A stretch of DNA of 64,000 nucleotides from Sutterella sp. AM11-39 (lineage in GTDB: Bacteria; Pseudomonadota; Gammaproteobacteria; Burkholderiales; Burkholderiaceae_F): contig NZ_QRLV01000001.1 of NCBI RefSeq assembly GCF_003472385.1, positions 62,001 through 126,000 on the forward strand, given 5' to 3'. Both the position numbers and the translations under genes were made by a program. Of this stretch, positions 37,626 through 47,213 are shown piece by piece. Under the pieces are notes generated by a model that saw nothing but the letters and a program-made list of their open reading frames with translations, was not told the DNA's origin and did no database searches. Position 1 is the first letter of the stretch. Every line of letters starts with the position of its first letter.

Positions 37626-39437
37626 ATGTCTACCTCTGTTACCGAACGCTTGCAAGCGCTGCGCGACGAAATTCAATTCCTTGGGCTAAACGCCTGGCTC
37701 GTTACATCCGCTGATCCCCATCTGAGCGAACACCTGCCCGAACACTGGATGTTTCTGCGTTATCTTTCGGGCTTTACGGGATCATACGGCTGCATGGTCA
37801 TAACGGCCGATCGAGCCCTTCTTTGGACCGACAGTCGCTATTGGGAGCAAGCTGCACGACAACTTGAAGACTCCGGAATCGAGCTCATGCGTTTCGGTGC
37901 GGAAGGCGTCCCCAACGCTCGTCAATGGCTCTGTGAGAACCTTCCGGAAAATGCACAGGTCGGCTGCGATCCGCTTACCATTTCCGAAAACGACTTCCGT
38001 CGCTTTGAAATCGCTTTTGCCGAACGCAGAATGATTTTGACGGGCTACATTTCCGTGACCGATCACGTATGGAAAGACCGTCCCCATCCGGACTCCGCTC
38101 CTATCTCGGTCTTTACGAACGCTCAGGAGTCTGTCGCCCGTAAGCTCGAAAAGGTTCGCAAAGCCGTGCATGCGGCAGGCGCCGACTCGCTTTTACTCGG
38201 CACGCTTGAAGACGTTGCCTGGCTCACCAATCTGCGCGGCAGCGACATCGCCTGCACTCCTGTTTTCACGGCTTATCTCCTCGTCACGGACGACGATGTC
38301 ACGCTTTACGTAGATCCGAAGAAAATCCAAACGAACGACGTGAAGAAACATCTCAAGGCGAGCGGCATTTCCGTTATCGCCTACTCCGACCGTCGCGCAC
38401 ACATCGCACAGCACCTCAACGGGCACAGCGTGCTTCTTGACGCCGACGCCGTCAACCACGCCGTCTACGCCCTTTTGGAGCAGGAAAGTTCCGCTTATGT
38501 CGTAGCCGGAGAGCGTCCTACGGCACTGTTAAAAAGCCGCAAAAACAAGGCTGAGCTTGAGCTTTTAAAGGAAACAATGCGACAAGACGGAGCCGCTTTA
38601 TGCGAGTTTTTCGCCCGACTCGATGAAATGCTCTGGGATGGCGAAACGCCCACAGAGCAGGAACTTGCCGAGATGCTGCACGCGGAACGCGCCAAGCGCA
38701 AAGGCTTTGTCTGTGACAGCTTCCCCGCTATCGTCGCGTTCGGCGCCAATGCGGCTCTACCGCACTACAACCCGCTCACGGGCAACAATGCCAACCTGCA
38801 GTCGGACGCCGACACTCTGCTTTTGATCGACTCGGGCGGCCAATACGAAGGCGGCACCACCGACATCACCCGTACGATTCTGATCGGTCGCGCCACGGAC
38901 GCCATGAAGTCAGATTTCACAGCCGTTCTGAGAGGACACATTGCTCTTGCCACCACCGTTTTTCCGAAGGGCGTGTTCGGCAGTCAGCTCGATACGCTCG
39001 TGCGCGCTCCCCTGTGGGAGATCGGAGCCGATTTCGGGCACGGTACAGGTCACGGCGTGGGTTTTTTCCTTTCTGTACATGAAGGCCCCGTGAGCATTTC
39101 CCCCCGAGCTCCTGTCAAAGAAAACTCCCGCGTCGTCCCGGGACTTGTGCTTTCCAACGAACCCGGACTTTATCGTGCGGGGCAATACGGTATCCGCACG
39201 GAAAACCTGGTGACCCCCGTGGTTGACGAAACCATGCTTTCAGCCATGCAACCGATGCTACGCATGCAAACGCTTTCTCTGGCACCGATCGAGACGCGGC
39301 TCATCAAAACCGCCATGATGACACCGGTGGAAATCAACTGGGTCAACGACTATCACAATCGAGTACGCGAAGAACTCATGCCTCTTTTGAGCCCTCGCGC
39401 TCGCAAGTGGCTTGAGCGAGCTACTGAAATTATCTAA
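37626..39437 (+). CDS. pepP: Xaa-Pro aminopeptidase (M24 family)
   Basis: A 603-residue long-form aminopeptidase P removing N-terminal residues before proline. It has a creatinase-like N-terminal part (WLVTSADPHLSEHLPEHW, LSGFTGSYGCMVIT, LWTDSRYW), a second related domain, and the pita-bread M24 catalytic domain with metal ligands in LLIDSGGQYEGGTTDITRT, FGHGTGHGVGFFLSVHEGP and LSNEPGLYRAGQYGIRTENL. ATG 37626 is chosen; the frame could open at 37608. The stop codon lies within the shared left-edge block of the TnpB element, so the insertion abuts the 3' end of this gene. Confidence 0.95.
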   Translation: MSTSVTERLQALRDEIQFLGLNAWLVTSADPHLSEHLPEHWMFLRYLSGFTGSYGCMVITADRALLWTDSRYWEQAARQLEDSGIELMRFGAEGVPNARQWLCENLPENAQVGCDPLTISENDFRRFEIAFAERRMILTGYISVTDHVWKDRPHPDSAPISVFTNAQESVARKLEKVRKAVHAAGADSLLLGTLEDVAWLTNLRGSDIACTPVFTAYLLVTDDDVTLYVDPKKIQTNDVKKHLKASGISVIAYSDRRAHIAQHLNGHSVLLDADAVNHAVYALLEQESSAYVVAGERPTALLKSRKNKAELELLKETMRQDGAALCEFFARLDEMLWDGETPTEQELAEMLHAERAKRKGFVCDSFPAIVAFGANAALPHYNPLTGNNANLQSDADTLLLIDSGGQYEGGTTDITRTILIGRATDAMKSDFTAVLRGHIALATTVFPKGVFGSQLDTLVRAPLWEIGADFGHGTGHGVGFFLSVHEGPVSISPRAPVKENSRVVPGLVLSNEPGLYRAGQYGIRTENLVTPVVDETMLSAMQPMLRMQTLSLAPIETRLIKTAMMTPVEINWVNDYHNRVREELMPLLSPRARKWLERATEII

Positions 39438-40840
39438 CTAACGCCAGAAGACCGCCTGCGTGAGCTGGTGGATGAATGGCGTTGAGATTTGGTAAAAGTA
39501 TACAAAAATCATATTCTTTAGTAAGATCTCACGCATGAAAGTCAACTGCGCCTACAAATTCGAACTCATTCTGAAGCCCGAACAGCGGGCTAAGTGTGCT
39601 CAGTTTGTAGGTAATTGCCGATACGTCTATAACAAGGCAGTTGAAATTCAGCTTCGGCAGCTTGAAACCAAACAGCCGTTTGTCTCCTACAAGGAACTAG
39701 CCTCTCAGCTGGTTGGCTGGAAAAAAGACGATTCCAGTCTTTGGTTGTCTGAATCACCGGCCCAGACTTTGCAGCAGGCACTCAAGGATCTTGACCGCGG
39801 ACTGATGCGCTTTAAACAGCACAAAGGCGGCATGGTCCAGTTTAAGGCCCGTGGTGACGGTGACTCGTTTCGTCTGCCTCAGCTTCTAAAAGGCGACTTT
39901 GACGAAGCCAACGCCCGCATCCGCATTCCCAAAATCGGGTTTGTACGGTATCGTAAATCACGCGACATTCAGGGAAAAGTCAAAAATCTCACAATTTCCA
40001 TTGAAGCCAGGCGCTGGTACGTGTCCGTCTGTACGGAGATTGAGAATTTTCAGCCACAGGCAACGCGAAACGGTGAGGTCGGCATTGACCTTGGCATTGT
40101 CCGTACCGTCCAGTTAAGTGACGGCACGGTCTATCGGCTGGACGTAAACGAGATAAAAAAGCTCGAAGACAGAATCGCGGTTTACCAGAAGCAGCTTGAG
40201 AGTAATAAAACCTCAAGGCAGAAACTGGCAAAACTGGGCAAGGCGGCTGACTTTGACAAGAAAGTCCCGAGCCGTAAGCGCAGGAGACTGAAAGAAAAGA
40301 TTGCCAACTTGCACCGGCGCATTCGCAATATCCGCAAGGACTTCATGTTCAAGACTGCCAGAGCCATAGCGCAGAAGTATGGCTGGGTGGCAATTGAGGA
40401 TCTGCAAGTTCGGAATATGACGAAAAGCGCCCGGGGAACGATTGAGGAGCCGGGAAGCAACGTCAAGGCAAAAAGCGGCTTGAACCGTTCTTTGCAGCGC
40501 GTTGCCCCCGGAGCTTTCCGGCGCATTCTTGAGTGGCAGGTTTTCAAAGCGGGAGGGTATGTGGATGCTGTGGCACCGCAGTACACAAGTCAAACATGTC
40601 CGCACTGCGGGCATATAGCAAGTGAAAACCGGCCTACGCAAGCATTGTTTTGTTGTGTGAAATGCGGCCACACGTCCAATGCAGACGTTGTAGCCGCAGG
40701 GAATATCCTAAGGAAGAGCCGGGCAGGCTCGGATCGTCTGTGAAGTGAATCCCGTTGGGGATCAGCAACAGAAACCAACTTGCAGCAGGCAATGCCAGCC
40801 AGCAGGAATCCCCCGTCGTGAGTCGGTGGGAGGATGTCAA
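39436..40840 (+). mobile_element. IS200/IS605-type element carrying only TnpB
   Basis: The left edge is defined by comparison with the relic at 3.3-3.8 kb: both copies share a block from TTATCT and ACTAACGCCAGAAG onward. The right edge is read from a GC-rich hairpin (40811-40830) followed by GGATGTCAA, matching the usual IS605 right end; TCAA at 40837-40840 is the predicted cleavage point. There is no TnpA transposase, so the element depends on one in trans or is immobile. Exact ends are inferred. Confidence 0.75.
39535..40743 (+). CDS. tnpB: RNA-guided endonuclease TnpB
   Basis: A 402-residue TnpB with the full set of RuvC residues: D185 in GEVGIDLGIVRT, E288 in VAIEDLQV and D384 in SNADVVAAGN. 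The zinc ribbon is CPHCGH and CCVKCGH (C355, C358, C374, C377). The N-terminal helix-turn-helix domain (KFELILKPEQRAKCAQFVGNCRYVYNKAVE) is complete. It therefore looks active. TnpB uses an RNA from the element's right end to cut DNA next to a short motif and so helps retain the element. No tnpA is nearby. Confidence 0.93.
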   Translation: MKVNCAYKFELILKPEQRAKCAQFVGNCRYVYNKAVEIQLRQLETKQPFVSYKELASQLVGWKKDDSSLWLSESPAQTLQQALKDLDRGLMRFKQHKGGMVQFKARGDGDSFRLPQLLKGDFDEANARIRIPKIGFVRYRKSRDIQGKVKNLTISIEARRWYVSVCTEIENFQPQATRNGEVGIDLGIVRTVQLSDGTVYRLDVNEIKKLEDRIAVYQKQLESNKTSRQKLAKLGKAADFDKKVPSRKRRRLKEKIANLHRRIRNIRKDFMFKTARAIAQKYGWVAIEDLQVRNMTKSARGTIEEPGSNVKAKSGLNRSLQRVAPGAFRRILEWQVFKAGGYVDAVAPQYTSQTCPHCGHIASENRPTQALFCCVKCGHTSNADVVAAGNILRKSRAGSDRL

Positions 40841-40860
40841 TTGACCTATTTTTGGCAGCT
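40620..40860 (+). ncRNA. Predicted omega RNA with guide
   Basis: In characterised IS605 elements the guide RNA overlaps the 3' end of tnpB and runs through the right end. Here that region would be roughly 40620-40840 with the terminal hairpin CCC..CCG / CGG..GGG at 40811-40830. The guide would be the bases immediately after TCAA, starting TTGACCTATTTTTGGCAGCT (40841-40860). The 5' boundary is a guess. Confidence 0.5.
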
Positions 40861-41066
40861 TCCGACTACACTGATCTCAATCAAGTCTCTAAAATCAAGG
40901 GTTACTACTGCTTTGGGCGTCCCATTTTGCCCGCAAAGCTCGGCACAATATAGGATTCACCCCGACTAGTCAGTTAAGTCTTACAAATTCATATGCTCAA
41001 ACGGCGTTGTCAACGGCTCGGGTGCGCTGTGCACGCGGGCTCGGCGGCGTTGTTCTCAAAAACAAC
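40861..41066. other. Upstream region of the RND efflux operon
   Basis: No gene is visible. The stretch contains an 8-base palindrome GACTAGTC near 40965 and must hold the promoter of the efflux genes unless they are read from the TnpB element. Confidence 0.35.
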
Positions 41067-42176
41067 ATGACTTTATTGCCTCGCTTTTTCGCTCGTGCGG
41101 GTTTTGCCGCTTGCGCCGGACTGATGTGTTCCGCTCTGTTGCTTACGGGATGCCAGGAAAAAAAGGCTGTCCAGGTGCAACGTCCGCCGATTCCCGTCAC
41201 TTACGTCACTGCCACGATCGCCGATGAAAACATCTGGGTCGAAGCGCTGGGCGAAACCGAAGGTGTTAAGCAAGCCGAGGTACGCGCACAAGTTTCCGGC
41301 ATCCTCGAAAAAATTGCCTACAAGGAAGGCGATCGCGTCAAAGAAGGCGATACGCTCTTTTTGATTGATCAAGATACGTATCGTGCCGCCTACAACGCTG
41401 CCGTCGCCGAACGCAAGCAAGTTGAAGCGCAACTTGTGCAGGAACGGCGTGAAGCCGAGCGATACAAGCGGCTCTACGAATCCAAGGCCACCAGCAAAAA
41501 AACCTGGGACGATGCGCAAAGCGCCGTAGACATTCGCGTTGCGAACCTTCGCATGGCCAGGGCCAATGAAGAGAGCGCCCGCATCAATTTGGAGCGTACC
41601 GCCGTCAAAGCCACCAGCGACGGCATCGTGAGTCGCTCGCTTGTCAATACCGGCACGCTCGTGAGCGCCACCGATACGCTTCTGGCTACGATCACGCAGC
41701 CCGAAGAAATGCGCATTGTGTTTGCCGTGAGCGAACGCGACCTTGATGGCGCGACCATCTCTCTCGACAACAAAGTGCGCTTGCGTCTGGACAACGGAAA
41801 GACAGTGGACGCCAAGCTTGATTATGTTGCTCGCCAGATTGACCCCACAAGCGCATCGCTGATGATGCGCGCCAAAGTACCGGCCGGAACGCCGGGCGTT
41901 GTTCCCGGTCAGTTTGTGCACGTTCAACTCCAAACGCGCGTTGAAAAACACGCGATACGCGTACCGCAGCGCTCCGTCATTCAAAAGCCAGACGGGACTT
42001 ATCAGGTATACGTCATTCGCGGCGACGTTGCTCGCGCGGTTCCCGTAACAGTCGGCCTCTGGAAAGACACGGACTGGATCATTCTTTCGGGGCTCGAAGC
42101 CGGAGACAAAGTCGTGACTGATCAGATTCAACGTGTGCGCGACAAGCAGCCTGTCACGCTTGTTGAAAAGAAGTAA
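41067..42176 (+). CDS. RND efflux periplasmic adaptor (AcrA/MexA family), lipoprotein
   Basis: The 369-residue adaptor begins with a lipoprotein signal ending LLLTGC (lipidated cysteine about 29). The mature protein has the membrane-fusion-protein order: beta-barrel strand PIPVTYVTATIADENIWVEALGETEGVKQAEVRAQVSG, lipoyl half GVKEGDTLFLID-like KEGDTLFLIDQDTYRAAYNAA, a coiled-coil hairpin, the second lipoyl half NLERTAVKATSDGIVSRSLVNTGTLVSA, and a C-terminal membrane-proximal domain. It bridges the pump to an outer-membrane channel. ATG 41067 is chosen over an upstream start at 41007, which lacks a signal peptide. The pump gene follows 21 bases later. Confidence 0.94.
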   Translation: MTLLPRFFARAGFAACAGLMCSALLLTGCQEKKAVQVQRPPIPVTYVTATIADENIWVEALGETEGVKQAEVRAQVSGILEKIAYKEGDRVKEGDTLFLIDQDTYRAAYNAAVAERKQVEAQLVQERREAERYKRLYESKATSKKTWDDAQSAVDIRVANLRMARANEESARINLERTAVKATSDGIVSRSLVNTGTLVSATDTLLATITQPEEMRIVFAVSERDLDGATISLDNKVRLRLDNGKTVDAKLDYVARQIDPTSASLMMRAKVPAGTPGVVPGQFVHVQLQTRVEKHAIRVPQRSVIQKPDGTYQVYVIRGDVARAVPVTVGLWKDTDWIILSGLEAGDKVVTDQIQRVRDKQPVTLVEKK

Positions 42177-42197
42177 CGGCGGAGGTTGCGAAACAAA

Positions 42198-45100
42198 ATG
42201 CTCAGTGACCTTTGTATTCGACGCCCAATTTTTGCCACCGTTCTGTCCATTCTGATCGTTCTGGCCGGTATTGTTGCCATGCGCGTACTGCCTATGTCGC
42301 AGTACCCCAATATCACCCCTCCAACCGTCACCATCTCAACTCAGTACGAAGGCGCCAACGCCCAGACGCTGGCCCGTACAGTGGCCGCACCGATTGAAGA
42401 TCAGCTCTCGGGCATTGAAGGCCTCATCTATTACACCACCTCCATTCGTGCAAACGGCGAAGTGCGCATTCAGTGTGTGTTCGATGTCGGCACCGACCCG
42501 AACTACGCCATGCTCGAAATCAACAACCGCGTGCGTACGGCCGAGCGTCGCCTACCCGAGCAAGTTCGCCAAAACGGCGTTAACGTCCGCAAGCGCTCCG
42601 ATGAAGTGTTGATGATGGTGGCGATGTACTCTCCCGACGGCTCTCTGACGCCGACGGAAGTGGCTGACTACGCCCTTTTGAATGTTGTCGACTATCTGAA
42701 ACGTTTGCCCGGCATCGGTGACGTGAACATTTTCGGCAATACCGAAAGCGCCATGCGTATCTGGCTTGACCCCCAGCGAATGGCTCGTATGGGCGTAACG
42801 GTTCAGGACGTCGAAGACACTGTAGACGACAAAAATATGGAACGCGGTGCGGGTACCATCGGCGGCATGCCGACAACTTCCACGCAACAGCTCTACTACA
42901 CCACGCAAAGTCCCGGCCGTCGTTTGACAACAGCCGAATTCGGCGACGCCATCATTAAAAACGACGCCAACGGTTCGCCCATCCGAATCCGCGACATCGC
43001 CGATGTGGAAGTCGGCAAGCGCAGTTATGAAACCGTGAACGTTTTTAACGGTAAACCGTCCATTACGATCGGTATCTATCTGCAGACCGGCGCCAACTCC
43101 ATGGCTGCCGCCGAGGCTGTCAAAGCCGAACTGGATCGCGTTGCCAAAGATTACCCCGAAGGCAAAATCGCGCATGAAATCACCGACGACACGACGGTGT
43201 TCGTGAAAGCTTCCTTGCACGAAGTGCTTAAGACTCTGGGCGAAGCCGGTCTTTTGGTGTTAATCGTGGTGTTTCTGTTTCTGCAAAACCTGCGAACGAC
43301 ACTCATCCCGATGCTCGCTGTCCCGGTCTCCCTGGTGGGTACCATGGCCGGCCTTTGGGTCATGGGCTTCTCACTCAATACGCTAACGCTCTTTGCCATG
43401 ACGCTCGCCATCGGCATCGTGGTTGACGACGCCATTGTGGTGTTGGAAAACATTGAGCGTTTGATGCGCTACGAAGGGTTAAGCCCGGTTGAGGCTGCCA
43501 AAAAGGCCATGAAGGAAGTAGCCGGCGCCTTGATCGCCATTGTGCTCGTGCTGTCGGCCGTGTTCACGCCTGTGGCATTCTTGGGCGGCATTGCGGGCGA
43601 ACTGTACCGACAATTTGCCATCACGATTGCTGTGAGCGTCTGTTTGTCGGGCTTTGTGGCTCTGACTTTGACACCCGCCTTGTGCGCCGTGCTTCTGAAA
43701 AACGAAAAGCCCAGTACCAATCGATTCTTTCAGGGCTTTAACCACGGCTTGTCACGTTTTACGTTCGGTTATCTGCAGTTCGTAAAGCTTGCTCTGCGGT
43801 TTAGGTTTCTGACGGCCGTTTTGTTGGTTGCCGTGATTGCCGGCTGCTGGCAGTTCGTCAAATCAACGCCCACGAGCTTCGTGCCAAACGAAGACCAGGG
43901 CATTATCCGTATGAGCATGCAGCTGCCCGACGGTACGTCCTTTAACCGAACTGTTCAGGAAACCGAAAAAGTTCGCAAAGACATTACTGAAAATCTGGAC
44001 AATGTTCAGAGCATTCTGGTGATGACCGGCTTCGACACGCAAGCAAGCGACATCCGTCCCAATACCGCCACATACATCGTTCGCCTTGTCGATTGGGATT
44101 TGCGCGAGAAAGACTCTGCGCAACTGCGCCGAGAAATGCAGGCCATTGCGGATAAAAGTGCCGATTCCGTCTCGGTGACCACGCTACCCGCATCCATTCG
44201 CGGTCTCGGCTCCACCAACGGCTTTACGGGCTTTTTGCAAGCGCGCGGCAATGATGATCCTGCCGCCTTAAAGCAAGTCACGGACGACTTCATGGCCGCT
44301 TTGGCTGCAAGACCGGAATTGACCAGTCTGCGCACGTTGTTGCGCGCCAATATTCCGATGCTGCGAGTTGAGCTCGATGAAGACAAGGCCATGCGTCTGG
44401 GCATCTCGACAAGCCAGGTCTACGATACGCTCTCAACGCTCTTTGCCGGCAACTACGTCAATGACTTCACGCGTAACGGCCGCACCTATCGCGTCATCAT
44501 CCAGGGTAATGCTGAGTCTCGCCAAACTCCTGAAGACTTCGGGCGTGCCTGGGTCAAAGCCTCTTCGGGCAAGATGGTGCCGCTAGGTTCGCTTCTAAAA
44601 GTAAGCCGCATCTCCGGCTCCGATTCGCTTCGCCGCATGAACGGCTATCTGGCTGCACAATTCATGGGAGCGGCGGTTGAAGGCGTCAGTTCGGGCGAAG
44701 CCATCCGCATCGTGGAAGAAATTGCCGAAGAAATTCTCCCCGAAGGCTACGGCATTGAATGGACCGGTCAGGCGTGGCACGAAAAACGAATCGGAGCTTC
44801 CTCGTCGACGGCTATCTTTTTCGGTCTGATCATCATCTTCCTGATTCTGGCTGCTCTTTACGAGCGCTGGTCGCTTCCGATTGCCGTGGTGCTGGCGATT
44901 CCCTACGCCGTATTGGGCGCCTTCGTTTCGCTTTGGTTCAGGGGCGCGGCCAACGACATCTACTTCCAGATCGGTTTGTTGGTGCTGATCGGCTTGACGG
45001 CCAAGAACGCCATTCTGATCGTGGAATTTGCCGTATTGAAGATGGAGGAAGGCCTGAGCGTCTTTGACGCCGCCATTGAAGCCGCCCACCTGCGTCTGCG

Positions 45101-45386
45101 CCCGATTCTGATGACCTCTCTGGCATTCGTCCTGGGCGTGATGCCGCTCGTGTTTGCCACGGGTCCGGGTGCTGCCGCCCGCCATTCCATGGGTACGGGC
45201 GTCTTCGGCGGCATGCTCGCAGCAACCTTCATCGCCACCATCTTTGTGCCGGTGTTCTTCACCTGGTTCGTCCGCAAAAATAAGAGCGGTCGAGCGGCGG
45301 AACCTCAGGTGCTGATCGACAACACCAAGCAAGGCACGGAAACTGCCCCGGAAGCCAGTACGACTTCCGACAAAAAGGACGCCTGA
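42198..45386 (+). CDS. RND multidrug efflux permease (HAE1, AcrB/MexB-like)
   Basis: At 1062 residues this is a full HAE1 pump with 12 membrane helices and two large periplasmic loops. Key motifs are FIRRPIFATVLSI-type CIRRPIFATVLSILIVLAG, TM4 with the proton-relay acids in LAIGIVVDDAIVVLENIERLM, and GLTAKNAILIVEFAVLKME. The ATG at 42198 follows GGCGGAGG at usable spacing; a TTG at 42186 is too close to it. No TolC-like gene is adjacent, so an outer-membrane channel elsewhere must be used. Substrates are unknown. Confidence 0.96.
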   Translation: MLSDLCIRRPIFATVLSILIVLAGIVAMRVLPMSQYPNITPPTVTISTQYEGANAQTLARTVAAPIEDQLSGIEGLIYYTTSIRANGEVRIQCVFDVGTDPNYAMLEINNRVRTAERRLPEQVRQNGVNVRKRSDEVLMMVAMYSPDGSLTPTEVADYALLNVVDYLKRLPGIGDVNIFGNTESAMRIWLDPQRMARMGVTVQDVEDTVDDKNMERGAGTIGGMPTTSTQQLYYTTQSPGRRLTTAEFGDAIIKNDANGSPIRIRDIADVEVGKRSYETVNVFNGKPSITIGIYLQTGANSMAAAEAVKAELDRVAKDYPEGKIAHEITDDTTVFVKASLHEVLKTLGEAGLLVLIVVFLFLQNLRTTLIPMLAVPVSLVGTMAGLWVMGFSLNTLTLFAMTLAIGIVVDDAIVVLENIERLMRYEGLSPVEAAKKAMKEVAGALIAIVLVLSAVFTPVAFLGGIAGELYRQFAITIAVSVCLSGFVALTLTPALCAVLLKNEKPSTNRFFQGFNHGLSRFTFGYLQFVKLALRFRFLTAVLLVAVIAGCWQFVKSTPTSFVPNEDQGIIRMSMQLPDGTSFNRTVQETEKVRKDITENLDNVQSILVMTGFDTQASDIRPNTATYIVRLVDWDLREKDSAQLRREMQAIADKSADSVSVTTLPASIRGLGSTNGFTGFLQARGNDDPAALKQVTDDFMAALAARPELTSLRTLLRANIPMLRVELDEDKAMRLGISTSQVYDTLSTLFAGNYVNDFTRNGRTYRVIIQGNAESRQTPEDFGRAWVKASSGKMVPLGSLLKVSRISGSDSLRRMNGYLAAQFMGAAVEGVSSGEAIRIVEEIAEEILPEGYGIEWTGQAWHEKRIGASSSTAIFFGLIIIFLILAALYERWSLPIAVVLAIPYAVLGAFVSLWFRGAANDIYFQIGLLVLIGLTAKNAILIVEFAVLKMEEGLSVFDAAIEAAHLRLRPILMTSLAFVLGVMPLVFATGPGAAARHSMGTGVFGGMLAATFIATIFVPVFFTWFVRKNKSGRAAEPQVLIDNTKQGTETAPEASTTSDKKDA

Positions 45387-46162
45387 TGAACCCGAAAGAC
45401 AGCCGTCGATTCGGCGGCATTGAGAGACTCTACGGGCAAGCTGCGTTTGAGGCCATCACCGCAGCTCACGTCTGCGTGGTGGGTTTGGGCGGCGTCGGCA
45501 GCTGGTGCGCCGAGGCGTTGGCGCGCAGCGGTGTCGGTACTTTGACGTTGGTTGACGGCGATACGGTGGCCGAAAGCAACATCAACCGACAACTGCCGGC
45601 TCTGGAAAACACGCTGGGACAAGCCAAAGCCGCCGTACTTGCCCAGCGCTTTGCCGCAATCAATCCTGAAGGCAATTTCCGCCCCATTGAGCACTTCATT
45701 GACGCCGACAATCTGAGTGTTGTGATTCCTCCTGAGGCAATCATCGTCGACGCCATTGATTCGCTGGCCGCCAAAGCCGCTCTGTCGGCCTGGGCTCGCC
45801 AAAACAATCGACTGATCGTGGTAAGCGGCGGCGCCGGCGGAAAAACCGATCCGGGCGCCGTGACGGCGGCTGACCTTTCGCGCACTCAGGGCGACGCGCT
45901 TTTATCCAAATTGCGCACCGTTTTGCGCAAGGATTACGGCTTTCCTGCCGGCGCATCAGATCCCAAAAAGATCCGAAAATTCGGTATCACGGCGGTCTTC
46001 AGCACTCAACAGGCCATTAAAAGTGCGGTTGCCGATCGAGGCCCCGAATTTGCCAACTTCGGTACGGCCATGCCGGTAACGGCTGCCGTCGGACTACGGC
46101 TTGCCGCCGAAGTTCTGCGCATTCTCTCCGAAGCAGCATCAAGCAAACTCGCCGCCGAATAG
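45386..46162 (+). CDS. tcdA: tRNA threonylcarbamoyladenosine dehydratase
   Basis: A 258-residue E1-like (ThiF fold) protein. The nucleotide-binding segment VCVVGLGGVGSWCAEALARSGVGTLTLVDGDTVAESNINRQ is at the N-terminus, and GKTDPGAV...KDYGFPAGA plus GSAVPVTA-like FGTAMPVTAAVGLRLAAE near the end match TcdA/CsdL. TcdA uses ATP to cyclise t6A37 to ct6A in tRNAs reading ANN codons. It overlaps the efflux pump stop by one base, so translation is likely coupled, although the functions are unrelated. Confidence 0.92.
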   Translation: MNPKDSRRFGGIERLYGQAAFEAITAAHVCVVGLGGVGSWCAEALARSGVGTLTLVDGDTVAESNINRQLPALENTLGQAKAAVLAQRFAAINPEGNFRPIEHFIDADNLSVVIPPEAIIVDAIDSLAAKAALSAWARQNNRLIVVSGGAGGKTDPGAVTAADLSRTQGDALLSKLRTVLRKDYGFPAGASDPKKIRKFGITAVFSTQQAIKSAVADRGPEFANFGTAMPVTAAVGLRLAAEVLRILSEAASSKLAAE

Positions 46163-46200
46163 TACAATGCAAGCACCAGACCAACGGAGTCAATCAAAAA

Positions 46201-46635
46201 ATGTACAAACGCATTCTCGTTCCCACTGACGGATCCCCCCTTTCGATTGAGGCCGTGCGCGGCGCTGCCCGTTTTGCCAAGCCTCTGGGTGCCTCCGTTG
46301 TTTTGATCACCGTAATCGAACCCTACAGCTACACCTCCCTTTCCGAATACCGTCCCGAATCGATCGACGACTATGACGAAAGAATGCGTGCCGTGGCCGA
46401 AGAGCGCCTCGCGGATGCACGCGCCATCTTCGACAAGGAGGGTGTGCCCGTGGAAACCGTTGCCGTCAAATCCTTCTCGCCGGCTGAAGCGCTGATCGAA
46501 ACGAGTCAACAGCAAAACTGCGACTGCGTCTTCATGGCCAGCCACGGTCGCAAGGGCCTGGCAGCTGTGCTTCTTGGCAGTGAAACGCAAAAGGTTCTCA
46601 CCCACTCCAAGATTCCCGTGATGGTTTACCGCTAA
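46201..46635 (+). CDS. Universal stress protein, single UspA domain
   Basis: A 144-residue Usp domain with the ATP-binding type signature: YKRILVPTDGSPLSIEAV at the start and FMASHGRKGLAAVLLGSETQKVLTHSKIPVMVYR at the end (G-x2-G-x9-G-S/T pattern). Such proteins are cytosolic dimers induced by stress or growth arrest. It is followed by a terminator, making a short unit after tcdA. Two larger tandem-domain relatives lie at 55.5 and 56.7 kb. Confidence 0.93.
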   Translation: MYKRILVPTDGSPLSIEAVRGAARFAKPLGASVVLITVIEPYSYTSLSEYRPESIDDYDERMRAVAEERLADARAIFDKEGVPVETVAVKSFSPAEALIETSQQQNCDCVFMASHGRKGLAAVLLGSETQKVLTHSKIPVMVYR

Positions 46636-46660
46636 TCCTTCGGTTCCTCACACAAACAAG

Positions 46661-46685
46661 CCGCAGCCGTCCGTGCTGCGGTTTT
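46661..46685 (+). terminator. Terminator after the universal stress protein gene
   Basis: CCGCAGC (46661-46667) pairs with GCTGCGG (46675-46681), followed by TTTT. Confidence 0.8.
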
Positions 46686-46804
46686 GCTTTGCGCAGTACT
46701 TGATATTGTCTCGCTCCATCCCCATATAGGCGGGAAGACGGATGGAAAGGGCATCCCTTGCATCCGTATTTCGATCAACTTCTTTTGTGGATTGCTTTTC
46801 AACA

Positions 46805-47188
46805 ATGGCTGATCTTGACAACCTCAGCGCCGACATGGACGCGGCCAACCTGTACACCGAAGAAATCGTGACCGACCGCAAGATGGGCACCATCCATGTG
46901 CTCACGCCGATCACGCCCGAAGGCGCGAAGGACCCGACGCGCGCCCCGATCTTTACCGGCGAAGTGCAGATCATGACTCAGATGGGCCCGCTTCCGATCT
47001 CTTTTGACATCCCTGCCGCCAGCGTCGCCGAAGCTGTTTCTAAGTACGGCGAAGCCGCTAAGGAAGGCGTGCGTCAGACGCTCGAACGTCTGCAAGAAAT
47101 GCGCCGTGAAGCAGCCAGCAAGATCGTCACCCCCGGCTCTCCCGGTTTCGGGGTACCGCCTTCTTCCGGCAAGATCCAGATGCCTTAA
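46805..47188 (+). CDS. Conserved-looking hypothetical cytosolic protein
   Basis: The ATG at 46805 opens a 127-residue frame (MADLDNLSADMDAANLYTEEIVTDRKMGTIHVLTPI...). It has a beta-rich N-terminal half and a charged helix near the C-terminus (AVSKYGEAAKEGVRQTLERLQEMRREAASK). No signal peptide, membrane segment or known domain is visible. Codon use and the strong terminator behind it argue that it is a real single gene. Function unknown. Confidence 0.7.
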   Translation: MADLDNLSADMDAANLYTEEIVTDRKMGTIHVLTPITPEGAKDPTRAPIFTGEVQIMTQMGPLPISFDIPAASVAEAVSKYGEAAKEGVRQTLERLQEMRREAASKIVTPGSPGFGVPPSSGKIQMP

Positions 47189-47213
47189 CTCGGCAAATAA
47201 TTCTTTGAATCCG

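Noticed and set aside
41073..42131. 352-residue minus-strand frame
   Set aside because: Antisense shadow of the RND adaptor.
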